A DNA stretch of 64,000 nucleotides. It comes from Panopea generosa (taxonomy: Eukaryota > Mollusca > Bivalvia > Adapedonta > Hiatellidae). The position numbers and the translations under genes are program-made. The stretch covers positions 21,014,014-21,078,013 of the forward strand of contig CM055911.1 in assembly GCA_029582155.1 (NCBI GenBank). The letters run 5' to 3'. How positions within the stretch are numbered: position 1 is the first letter of the stretch; each line of letters opens with the position of its first letter. A model generated the notes under the pieces. That model saw only the letters and a program-made list of their open reading frames with translations. It did no database searches and was not told where the DNA came from. Below are positions 24,421 through 34,216 of the stretch, in pieces.

Positions 24421-24743
24421 AATTTTGAAAACAATATCATTTATAATTTGATATTTCTAATGAAATATTGGAATGTTATTAGATAATTTGAAACGCACAT
24501 ATTAATTAAAGCGGGATTGTTTTTTAAATATTTCTCATAACAGGAATTATATAGTGCATACAATAATCAATGACTGTTATTGAAGAGTAGCTATTATTGG
24601 GAATTAAACACGTATGATTTATAATTTATTAATCAATATAATCATCGTTCTATATCTCAAGACGATACCTTTAAAAAGATATATACAGGAAAAAAACAAC
24701 ACAAAAACTTTATTTAAATTAATATATATATAAATATAGATAT

Positions 24744-24746
<3 letters not shown>

Positions 24747-24803
<57 letters not shown>
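24747..24803 (+). repeat. (TC)n microsatellite
   Basis: About 28 TC units with one interruption (CTTTCT). Confidence 0.97.
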
Positions 24804-25064
24804 GAGATCAGTTATAATTTTGTCATTAAGTTACATGTGTTAAGTATGGTATGGAAAACAGTAATCATAATAAAATTTATTGAAATAATAATTTCCTTAT
24901 AAGTCAGAGGTTTGTGTTAGAATCCGCAATTGGATAATCATATTTGTTAATACAATTGTTTATTTTCAAATTAAAGGAAGTTTTATAGCGTACAAACTTG
25001 AAGGCATGAATAGCATTGGTAAAATATAACACATATACAGTTATACATATTTTAAAATGAATAC

Positions 25065-25250
25065 ACAGTAGAGCATCGGACCAATGATCGGAGAGGGTCA
25101 TGGGGTCGATCCTCCGCCAGAGTGGTGTCCTTGATCAAGATACCTTTTCCGCGTATGCTTAGTACTGGTTTTACCCATTAATACTTTGAGCACGATTTGT
25201 AAAATTGTAATAACTTGTTTCACAATCGAAGTAAAATAAATAAGTTTATA
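25065..25250 (+). repeat. tRNA-derived SINE, family C, copy 2
   Basis: Head AGTAGAGCATCGGACCAATG, B-box GGGGTCGATCCTCCGCC, then TACCTTTTCCGCGTATGCTT and a 3' tail TTTCACAATCGAAGTAAAAT, matching 15.80-16.00 kb base for base over long runs. Confidence 0.85.
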
Positions 25251-25784
25251 CTAATTGATTTATACCCTATGCGGCCATATTTCATTTGGTAACTTGTTGT
25301 ATCCAACTGGTGTACAACTGTATACTCTATAAATTTATGTTTAGTTTTGCTTATTTAGAAATTAAATATATATATATGGTTTTGTAAGAGTTTGAACCAC
25401 TGACTGATCAGTAAATGTTTCAATAATTTTTTTAATTTGAATAGTCTAGCATTCTTTTTAAAAGACTGTCAAAACCAGTTCACTGCCATTTTTTAAAACT
25501 ATCTTAAACTCTTTAAAGTTTCAATTCATGATTATTTTTTAATTCTGTTTAAAATATTTTTTGATCGTTATTTAAACTTGACACTAATTATACCAGCTTT
25601 ACTTTGGTACCATAGTTATTGAATTCAGACATTGTTTCGAAAAGTTATTAAAGACATGGTAAGTGTGGCCCTAAATTTCAACCGTGTGTATTGATGCTTG
25701 TTAGCCTCCTCCGATCTCTGTAATGATTTTGGAACGAGGCTTTTGATTCGGCAGTGTGACGATAGCGGTTGACTGATATATTTT

Positions 25785-26055
25785 ATTCAATGGTGCACCA
25801 CTATTAAATACCGGTAGACCTATAAATGAGTAATGGTGCACCGGTAATAAATCGTCGGTCCACCGTTAAAATATGGCGGTGCATCGTTAAAATATAGCGA
25901 TGGACCGATAAAATATACAGTGCACTGATATTATATAGCGGTGCACCGATATTATATAGCGGTGCACCAGTATATAACGGTACATTGATATATTATAACA
26001 GTGGACATCTACTTTTAACGGTGCACCAATATATTTTAACGGTGCAACGGTACCC
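25785..26055 (+). repeat. ~21 bp array with GCGGTGCACCGATAT core
   Basis: About twelve imperfect units built on CGGTGCACCG (itself palindromic) separated by AT-rich ATATTATATAG spacers. The palindrome is best kept at 25.85-25.98 kb and erodes toward both ends. Confidence 0.85.
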
Positions 26056-26065
26056 GTGCTTTTGA

Positions 26066-26345
26066 CCCTGATCGTACACCATAGTAGTGCGTCTGACTAT
26101 CAGTTGAGGGGTCAATACTTTGATTCCCAGCTTGACCACAGTCTCTATGATTATTGATATACAACATTGCATCTCATTGTTATTTGTCTCTCACTGCTGA
26201 TTCAAGTGGGAAAGTTACCAGTTACTCTCGGAGATGGGCTTCTGGAGTAGTGGTTTAACTTACCGGATCCCAGCAAAAGAAAGTGGTTTGGTTAATTGAA
26301 CATCTACAAGCCATTGATGGCATAAAAATGACAATATAAATATGC
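26066..26345 (+). repeat. SINE family B, diverged full-length copy
   Basis: GCGTCTGACTATCAGTTGAG and TTTGATTCCCAGC mark an eroded tRNA-like head. TCATTGTTATTTGTCTCTCACTGCTGA, CAAGTGGGAAAGTTACCAGT and GATGGCATAAAAATGACA follow in the same order as in the 37.1 kb copy. It ends about 300 bp upstream of the first certain zinc-finger exon. Confidence 0.8.
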
Positions 26346-26647
26346 AATCAAGACCCTAAATGTTTTGTTAAACAATAGATCTAAGTAAGTTTTGCTATTC
26401 ACCTCACAGTGGACCCCATTGGATACGTATATTTAAACAATGCCACCCATTTCATCTTTTTCTTTCTTCATTTTTGAATATATTTAATTGCCATCTTGAT
26501 TGTTTATGTAAATCTATTGCTGTTGGCAGGAGCAGATTTTAATGTTGGATAACTTTTGATCTTTAACTATTCCATGTATACAAACAAGCAATAAAATATG
26601 TTTAAAGTAATCGATCCACCTATTTCTCTTTGTATCCATCTTTACAG

Positions 26648-26977
26648 GAAAATCCAGTGAATCTGCCAGTAACATATCCATACCTACAGTAAAGAAGATC
26701 AGCTACAACAACAACAACAACAACAAGAAATCAAAACTCTATGCATGTAGATTGTGCAAGAAAATATTTAAGAATTTGAATTCATTACGTGTACACAAGA
26801 ATAAGCATATGGGGAAGAGATACGTGTGTAAAATATGTGATAGCTCCTACACCACACAGTATAGTCTGAAACTACATATGACCAAGCATAACGATGTTGA
26901 ACCTTGGGTGTGTGTAACCTGCGGCAAAACATACCGGCTCAGGAAGTTCCTTGTACGGCACGAAAGGGTTCATACAG
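26648..26977 (+). CDS. C2H2 zinc-finger protein, exon with fingers 1-3
   Basis: The exon follows a good acceptor (CATCTTTACAG) and ends at a GTTAGT donor. It begins with two bases of a split codon and then reads about 34 residues of Ser/Asn/Lys-rich linker, including six Asn codons made by a CAA/AAC repeat at 26707-26727. Three classical C2H2 fingers follow: YACRLCKKIF...HKNKH, YVCKICDSSY...HMTKH and WVCVTCGKTY...HERVHTG. The last HTG is split so that the next exon (27517) completes the Gly codon exactly. The product is expected to be a nuclear DNA- or RNA-binding protein; the target is unknown. The N-terminus lies upstream and is not certain (see 17150). Confidence 0.92.
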
Positions 26978-27516
26978 GTTAGTAAATAACAGTCAAACCT
27001 GTATAAGTGACCACGTCTGTTCAGGTTTGACTTTATATAACTTTTAACAGATATTTATATTAAATCAAAACTTGATACAATACAACTTGATATAGTTAAC
27101 AAAACAAAAAAACTAACTGTTACAAAAAATATCAAAAATTCCATTGGGGCAGGGCAGTAGTGCAGTGGATTGTTGGCCTGCTCAAAGTAGAGGTAATAAA
27201 GACATCTTGTGAATATAGACGTCAGAAAACTGATGAGGTTTGTTCGGGGGAAAAATGGTAATTAATTAATTGGCTGTTTATATGTAGGATGGAATATTGG
27301 GAGACATTTCGATGATAAGATTTCATTTAAAGAAATTATTCCTGGTTACTGGGTTATACCGGCAATGAATGTAATTTTTAAAAAAACAGTGTTTTACTTT
27401 TCCGTATTCCATGAGTTATAAAGGAGATCTTACATGAATGCTCACTTATTTCTAAATTTGCCATAGACCATTCCTAGCATCCAAGATTTATATTTTCTAT
27501 TTAATGTTTTCTTCAG
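26978..27516 (+). other. Zinc-finger gene intron
   Basis: The 539 bp intron has a GTTAGT donor and an acceptor tract ending TTTTCTTCAG. An ATG at 27504 lies inside the acceptor tract and merely opens the frame early; it is not a start codon. Confidence 0.88.
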
Positions 27517-28859
27517 GTATGAAAACCAGGTTGTGTGATCAATGTGGGAAGTGTTTTGTTGACGGCGATGCATTGACTTCTCACAGACTCACCCATATAG
27601 AACGACCAACGATACAGTGCACTGTCTGCAGAAGACACTTCAAAACAAAACGCACCCTAGAAGTTCATATGAAGATACACAATGATCAAAAAGATTTTGA
27701 ATGTCAAATTTGTTCTAGACATTTTATACAGAAACATTCTTTGATCAAGCACATGGCCGCTCACAGCAAAGGAGATAGCATTAAAAAGAAAGCATTGTTT
27801 GTTGCGCCAACAGTATTTTGTGAGCTCTGTAACAAAGGTTTTGCTGAAAAATATGGCCTGAAGAGGCACTTGGTAAAACATAGAAAAGGAACACTGAAAA
27901 ACTACGAAAGGAAATTTAATGACAACGAAAAAAATTCAAAGAAAGATACTGAAAATAAGCTTCAAACTCACAACGGTAATATATCTGGTGGTGGGCAACA
28001 AAATGAAAATGTGACAAGTAGTAAAGCTGGTAATGGTGTGATAAGTCACGGAAATGATGGTCCTGATATTCTTAAGAATCAGAATTGGGAAAATTGTTTT
28101 GTTGAGGTGAATATAGAAGTTTCAGATGATTCTGCATTTGAAAATGTGAGAGAAACATCGAATAAAGTACTCAATGGATGGAACAAGATACTGTCAAAGT
28201 TAGGTCCACCTGCTAATAAAATATCCGAGGAAGATTCGCCACATGTTGAAGTAACAGAAATTGATATGGGTTCCAAGCCCTTGGCTGAGCGAATAATAAC
28301 GAAAATGCATAACGGTGCTAAGTCCATGGAAACTCCATTAGAACCAGAGATTGATCAAGGTGATGAGCCCATGGCCGAACCATTAATAATTGTCATTGAT
28401 CAGGGAGCTGACCCCATGGCAGCATCATTCATAACAGAGATTGATGAAGATGCTGAGTCCCAAGAAGCACCCATGAAAATAGATATGGTTCAGAATACTG
28501 AGTCCATGACAGAATCATTAATAACAGAGATATCTCAGAGTGCCGAGTCCACCGAAACAAATTTGAGATTAAATACTGGGGCAGAAAATAAAAATTGGTT
28601 GAAAATTGGCCAGGTTGACACACTTAATGAAAATAATAAGTATTCATTTAGTGACTGTGCTGGAGAGTCTGTAATAGTTGTTTCAAAAGGAGTTGGAGAG
28701 GAACCAATGATTTATTCAGATTATAAAAGAAATGATGAAGTGGATAGTTCTAAATCTGAATTAAATGTTGGAAAAAAAACTGAAATTGTATGCAGTAATT
28801 TAGAAACAAAAAATAACACTAGTCGGTCTTCAAGAAGTACATATGGAAACAGATTGTGA
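27517..28859 (+). CDS. C2H2 zinc-finger protein, large exon: fingers 4-7 and acidic linker
   Basis: In phase with the previous exon, the frame gives four more fingers within the first about 130 residues: LCDQCGKCF...HRLTH, QCTVCRRHF...HMKIH, ECQICSRHF...HMAAH and FCELCNKGF...HLVKH. A low-complexity Lys/Asn/Gly/Ser region follows. At 28260-28574 there are seven 15-residue units of the type IDQGDEPMAEPLIIV, rich in Asp/Glu. The frame stops with TGA at 28857. The next frame (+1) is open from 28804 and continues similar acidic, Ser/Lys-rich sequence, so the stop probably follows a one-base indel between 28804 and 28857. A run of six A's lies there. Whether this is an assembly error, a true truncation or decay cannot be told from the sequence. 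Confidence 0.88.
28260..28574 (+). repeat. Seven 45 bp (15-residue) in-frame repeats in the zinc-finger gene
   Basis: Units start IDMGSKPLAERIITK, MHNGAKSMETPLEPE, IDQGDEPMAEPLIIV, IDQGADPMAASFITE, IDEDAESQEAPMKID, MVQNTESMTESLITE and ISQSAESTETNLRLN. All are exactly 45 bp, so indels have been excluded while substitutions accumulated, which suggests past coding constraint. Confidence 0.85.
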
Positions 28860-29160
28860 GGTTCCTGCATTTCAACAAACTGTAACCTACATTGCAGGTT
28901 CTAGTAACTTGATTGTAGATGAGAACAATAAAAAATGTAAAACATATGAGGTTGTGGAAAAAGCTGTAAGACATAGGCCAGATTTTGAGCATGAGTATAG
29001 GGATGAAAGTAAAAAAACAGATGACAGAGGTGCAGTTTTAGAAGTTGGTATTAAACACTCAGAGAATAGCGCTGTTATCACATTGGAAAGTAGAAATTTT
29101 TACATTTCAGAATCTCCCAATGGCGTTGAATCAGCAATAAGAAAACGAGAGACTGCTAAA
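28804..29160 (+). CDS. Zinc-finger gene continuation in a shifted frame
   Basis: This frame is open from 28804 to a TAG at 29161. The previous frame is closed from 28857 and again at 29127 and 29157, and it reopens at 29160. The sequence is Glu/Lys/Ser-rich (for example HEYRDESKKTDDRGAVLEVG) and resembles the linker before it, with no domain. Returning to the original frame needs one missing base very near 29157-29160, at GCTAAATAG. Two compensating single-base changes 300-350 bp apart fit homopolymer errors or decay better than introns, because no good splice sites flank them. Confidence 0.6.
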
Positions 29161-30875
29161 TAGAAACAAATGTTATAAAATCAAAAGTAAAGCATTGTAG
29201 TAATAATGAGGAGACCTCAGAGGATTATGATACATGTACAGAACTAAGACGATGCAAAACAGCTGACTTGGAGCAAATAAACGAAATTAAACATGTGATA
29301 AAGATTAAGGGTCAAGTTGATGACAATATAGTTACCAGTATTCTTGGCGAAAATGAAAACGAAATCATTGACAAGGAAATATTTAGTTCTGACAATACAC
29401 TTGATCATATACCAATATGTAATGATGAATATGTACAAGGAAATGAAGATGATATTGATACTGATAGTGATGGAGATGTTAATAAGATGGATGAAGTTGA
29501 TACAGGACACTTAGATGATATTGATGATCACATTCAAGAAGAACATTCTGATAAGAATGAGCAAGGAAAATGTTGTGAAGAACACTTTAGGAGATTCCAT
29601 CATATTAATAGCAGTAGTGGTACGATTGGTTCAGAGTTTGATAATGGTTATAATAGAAATAAAGCTATGGAAGTTGACACTGTTGCTGTTGGTAATGATG
29701 GTTATGTTCACAATGAAGGCAGTAGAAATGTGATTGGTAATGGTTCTGCTGTTGGTAATGATAATGGTTTTGATGACATTGATGATAGAAGAAGGGATAA
29801 TGGAAGTTATAATGGGAAAGACATTCCTGGTCCCAATAACACAGGTAAAAAATACAAATCAAAATGCAAAGTTTGTCGCAAAAGCATCAAAGAAACATAT
29901 ATGAACCAACATTTGAGAAGGTTTCACAATGGGAGAGTTTATCAGACTGTCACAGGAATCCATAAAAAGGATAACATAATGAAGAAACTACATAATATTA
30001 TGATAAAAGCACATCATATAATGACAAATCTACATCATATAACAACAAGTCTACATAACATAATGAAGAAACTACATGATATAATGATTAATATACATCA
30101 TATAATGACAAATCTACATAGTATAAAGATAAAACTACATAACATAATAAAGAATGCACAGCATATAATGATTAAAGCACATCATATAATGACAAATCTA
30201 CAGCATATAATGACAAATCTGCATAATATAATGAAGAATATACATCATATAATGACAAATCTACATCATATAATGACATGTGTACAGCATATAATAACAA
30301 ATCTACATAAAATAATGAAGAAAGTACATCATATAATGATAACTCTACCAAATATAATGACAAATCTACACAATATAAAAGTAAATCTATATCGTATAAT
30401 AAAGAATGCAAAGCATATAAAGATACATCTACATAATATAATGTTGAAAGCACATAATATAACGAAAAAGGCACATCATATAATGACAAATCTACATAAT
30501 ATAATGGTTAATGTACATGATATAATATGGAATGTACATCATATAATGATAAATGTACATAATATAATGAAAAAAGCACATCATATAATGACAAATCTAC
30601 AGCATATAATGACAAATCTGCATAATATAATGAAGAATGTACATCATATAATGACAAATCTACATCATATAATGACATGTCTACAGCATATAATGACAAA
30701 TCTACATAAAATAATGAAGAAAGTACATCATATAATGATAACTCTACCTAATATAATGACAAATCTACACAATATAAAAGTAAATCTACATCGTATAATA
30801 AAGAATGCAAAGCATATAAAGATACATCTACATAATATAATGTTGAATGCACATGATAATAAGGAATGCACATAA
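29160..30875 (+). CDS. Zinc-finger gene C-terminal part: degenerate finger and 43-heptad tail
   Basis: The original frame is open again from 29160. About 235 residues are acidic and Gly/Asn/Asp-rich (DDIDTDSDGDVNKMDEVDTG). A shortened C2H2-like motif follows, CKVCRKSIKETYMNQHLRRFH (29868-29930), with 11 instead of 12 residues between the second Cys and first His and no core Phe. From 29970 to the TAA at 30873, 43 consecutive 7-residue units run without a stop. A finger on this side of both frame breaks supports one gene spanning all parts. A possible poly(A) signal AATAAA lies at 31293. The ORF's apparent start at 29268 is only a TTG in the middle of the open frame. Confidence 0.72.
   Translation: METNVIKSKVKHCSNNEETSEDYDTCTELRRCKTADLEQINEIKHVIKIKGQVDDNIVTSILGENENEIIDKEIFSSDNTLDHIPICNDEYVQGNEDDIDTDSDGDVNKMDEVDTGHLDDIDDHIQEEHSDKNEQGKCCEEHFRRFHHINSSSGTIGSEFDNGYNRNKAMEVDTVAVGNDGYVHNEGSRNVIGNGSAVGNDNGFDDIDDRRRDNGSYNGKDIPGPNNTGKKYKSKCKVCRKSIKETYMNQHLRRFHNGRVYQTVTGIHKKDNIMKKLHNIMIKAHHIMTNLHHITTSLHNIMKKLHDIMINIHHIMTNLHSIKIKLHNIIKNAQHIMIKAHHIMTNLQHIMTNLHNIMKNIHHIMTNLHHIMTCVQHIITNLHKIMKKVHHIMITLPNIMTNLHNIKVNLYRIIKNAKHIKIHLHNIMLKAHNITKKAHHIMTNLHNIMVNVHDIIWNVHHIMINVHNIMKKAHHIMTNLQHIMTNLHNIMKNVHHIMTNLHHIMTCLQHIMTNLHKIMKKVHHIMITLPNIMTNLHNIKVNLHRIIKNAKHIKIHLHNIMLNAHDNKECT
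29970..30872 (+). repeat. 21 bp minisatellite, 43 units, in frame (HHIMTNL type)
   Basis: Every unit is exactly 21 bp, read as HHIMTNL, HNIMKKL, QHIMTNL and so on. Ile occupies position 3 in 42 of 43 units, and Leu/Ala/Val/Ile occupies position 7 in 42, giving the 3-4 spacing of a coiled coil. A 13-unit block (30180-30452) recurs at 30579-30851, offset by exactly 19 units, showing a larger duplication after unit divergence. The minus strand and one other frame are also largely open because of the repeat, so openness alone does not prove coding. Confidence 0.95.
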
Positions 30876-31839
30876 TACATATAAAATAGACCACATAAGA
30901 CAGCTATGACATTCCATATTAAAACCCATTAAAAAAAGGTATATTCTCTGGAAATACAATCATTTTAAATATTGATAAATATTTAAATATACAAAATTAT
31001 TTTGTGAAACGTAGCCAAGGCGTTTGTCTATCAAGCCATGGGTTGGAAGTTTTGTCTGCTGTTTAGCATTATGGCCTCTCAAAATCAACACCCAATACTG
31101 GATCTACCAATGATATGAACTCAACATTTATTCACAAAAGCTGTATGATTTTTTGACAATCAAAACTGAAGCTGCACTTAAAAACTTGAATAATATAGAG
31201 ACGTGTTTTTTTTACAAATTTACTTGCATTAATTTTATTCATCCTGTGCGCCACTATAATGAGTAAGGCCTCAGACCTTCTAAAGGACCCCTAATAAAAT
31301 TCATGTGTGGTTAATCATTCCCATGAGTAGGGGTTTGAAGTACAAATCAAGATGCAGGGGTGTAAAGGGGCCCTTTAAGCGTACATTACACAGGAATTCT
31401 TGTGGAAAATAGAAAATATTGTAACCATGAAATAATTCTTATAATATTTTTATGAATAATATTTAATATTGTACCATATCGCTTTATCAGAAATTTTTGT
31501 TAAAAGTAATTAATACAGATATTAAGATTAGATAAATAATCAGTTGTATATAAAAAATCCTAAGTTTTATCAAAGTGTACAAGTAAATAAGCCTATAGTC
31601 ATGAGGTGTCATATATGTTGTACATCCTGGTCTGGAAGGCAATATTAATGCCAGATTGTTTGTGATACTAAATATGGGAGGAGTCTGAGAAGAAAGAGTG
31701 TGAACAATGAAAGGTTAAGTAAGGAACAAAAGTTGTCAGAAGACAACAAAGCTCGCCGATGGGATAAAACTCACCACCAATGCAAAGATTGAGATTGGAG
31801 GCAAACACCAAAAACGCAAAAAATTAAACCTGGGTGTCT
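30876..31839. other. 3' flank of the zinc-finger gene, no further gene seen
   Basis: AT-rich unassigned sequence with possible 3' UTR and a candidate AATAAA at 31293. No exon or SINE is supported. Confidence 0.4.
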
Positions 31840-32745
31840 ACAGACGAAAAATTAAGTATTAAAGGGCCATAACTCTGCCAAAATGCAACCCAAAGTTATG
31901 GTTTTTGTTTCTGTGTGTTTCAATGATGATGGTGAACACACATGCGAAGTTTCATTCATATCCAATGAGTGGTTGCATATATATCTTACATGATAAAAAA
32001 CTTTAACCTATAAATTAAGTAAAAAAAGGGCCATTACTCTGCCAAAATGCAACCCAGAGTTATGGTTCTTGTCTGTGTGTGTTCCATTGATGATGGTGAA
32101 CACACATGTGAAGGTTCATTCACATCCAATGAGTGGTTGCATAGATATCTTACATGATAAAAAACTTTAACCTATAAATTAAGTAAAAAAAGGACCATAA
32201 CTGTGCCAAAATGCAACCCAGAGTTATGGTTCTTGTCTGTGTGTGTTCCATTGATGATGGTGAATACACATGTGAAGGTTCATTCGCATCCAATGAGTGG
32301 TTGCATAGATATCTTAAACTTAAACGCAACTAAACTCAAAGTTAAACCTGGGTGTCTAAGTTCAAAAAGGGCCATAATTGTGCTAAAAAAGCAATCCAGA
32401 GTTATGGTTCTTGTCTCAGTGTGTCCATTGATGACGGTGAACACACATGTGAAGTTTCATTCACATCCAATGAGTGGTTGCATAGATATCTTAAACTTAT
32501 ACGCAACTAAATGCAAAGTTTAACCTGGGCGTCTAAATCTTAAAAGGGCCATAACTGTGCCAAAATGCAATCCAGAGTTATGGTTTCTATCTCTGTGTGT
32601 TCCATTGATGATGGTTAACACACATGCATAGTTTCATTGACATCCAATGAGTGGTTGCTTAGATAACTGAAACTTAAACGCAAAAGTTAAACGGGGTCAT
32701 GACAATAGCTCTCCGTGGACTTCGTCCCGGCGTGCTAAAAAGAGA
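31840..32745 (+). repeat. Five tandem 164-177 bp repeats with internal hairpin
   Basis: The core GGGCCATAACTxTGCCAAAA is at 31864, 32028, 32192, 32369 and 32546. Within each unit CCATAACTCTG is followed about 16 bases later by CAGAGTTATGG, an 11 bp inverted pair that is perfect or one mismatch off. Then come TTGATGATGGTGAACACACA and CCAATGAGTGGTTGCAT. The array ends in GGGGTCATGACAATAGCTCT and GGACTTCGTCCCGGCGTGCT. The core AAAGGGCCATAACTC is shared with the 156 bp array at 10.3-11.5 kb, though the rest of the unit is unrelated. Confidence 0.93.
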
Positions 32746-34216
32746 TTGAGGGGTTAAGAGGTGAAAGTAGGTTGAGAAAAGTAGGTTAAGATAGTTAGGA
32801 AATAAGGATAAAGAAATTTAAATAGTGAATATTTGAAGGGAAGAAAAATTAAGAAGTTAATGTTAAATTGAACTGTGAGATATAAACTTGATGATTAAAT
32901 GGAAATTAAAATGATGTAAATTGAATACAAGTGTTATAGTAATAATTGCACATTCCCCAAATTTTTTTTTCTTAATGTTAGAACAAACTGACACACATTG
33001 GTTTGTACAGTTATTGTATAACTTATCGATATTTGATACAAAATATATAAACTCAGAGTTAATAAATTTTCTAAAGAATCTGAAAATTTTGCCTCTTAAT
33101 TTGCAAATATGAAAATGTTATATCAGAAATTTTGTATAAACTACATCATAATTTGTATTTTTTACATCTGATTTTGTTAAAAGTAACAATGAAATAAAAA
33201 ATTACAAAAAAATTTATATTGTGAAATTGTTAAAAAAATCCAATGGTTATTATAAGCCAGTACAGCATTGTTAAACTATCTATTGTACTTTGTATAACAA
33301 CTTAGAGAATATCCATATTCATTTAGGTCAAAACAATGCCGTCATCACAATTAAATGGTATATGGCGCACTTTATGATCTTGGTCATTAAAAATGATTCA
33401 ATTACAGCTATATGTTTTGACTGGTTACCATTGTCTAATTATTAACAACTATGACAGGGAGACAATGTGACCTTTCTAAGCAAAAGGGTCAGAACAGTCG
33501 GCTCAGCCAAGATAAAGTGAGCATTTCATTTTTGCCTATGTTATATGCATGCTGTAAGCTTCTTATATACCAAATTTATCTCAAAATAACATACATTTCC
33601 AAATAGGTTTCGAGGCAAGCTTTCCAATGATATGTAGTTATAGTTATTTATATTGAATGGTTAATGAATTATGAGACCTTAAAGGCATAAAATTTTATTA
33701 CAAGCCCATAGTAGCTGACTCTTTCGATAAGGGTGACTCTATAATAAAACAAACACTTTACGTTTGCTTTACTTTTTTAACCTAAGAACGTTTTGGTATC
33801 GAAGCTGTTTTATGTTGAATATGTTTTCTAGCATTATTGTAACATTATAAGTTACTTACATATTCTATACATAATTGTTGATAATATCATCTTTGGTTAT
33901 AAATCTGATAGCAACACTACTGGAGCAGGACGCATAACATACGCGGCTAGCCGGCAACTCGAACCTTTCGCGGTCAGGATGGATGAGTGATTTGTATGTA
34001 TAATTATAATTCAAGACAAAATAAGTACATTAACTAACATTATTATATTCAACGAATATAGCTACCAAAGCAGCAAGTAAACAATCAAACCAAAACCATA
34101 CTAATTACTATAAATCCAGATGTGTTCGCTATGATCTAACCTACATAGTGTACCGCCGCGATTATGTGGACTCAAAACTTCCAATAAACTTTATTTACAT
34201 TCAAACATGCCTTTGT
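32746..34216. other. Gene-free AT-rich stretch upstream of the esterase pseudogene
   Basis: No gene or repeat that I can support. Any promoter of the esterase ancestor would lie here, but I see no convincing TATA/Inr pair. Confidence 0.4.

Noticed and set aside
27504..27516. ATG giving an MFSSG start to the zinc-finger ORF
   Set aside because: It lies in the splice acceptor tract. The upstream exon joins in phase at 27517 and completes the HTG linker.
30172..30699. Two minus-strand ORFs with SLYDVDL repeats
   Set aside because: Antisense of the 21 bp heptad array. The plus frame continues from a zinc-finger gene and is the better candidate.
33900..33990. Possible minus-strand tRNA-like B-box (GGTTCGAGTT)
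   Set aside because: No matching A-box at the right distance and no related copy in the window.
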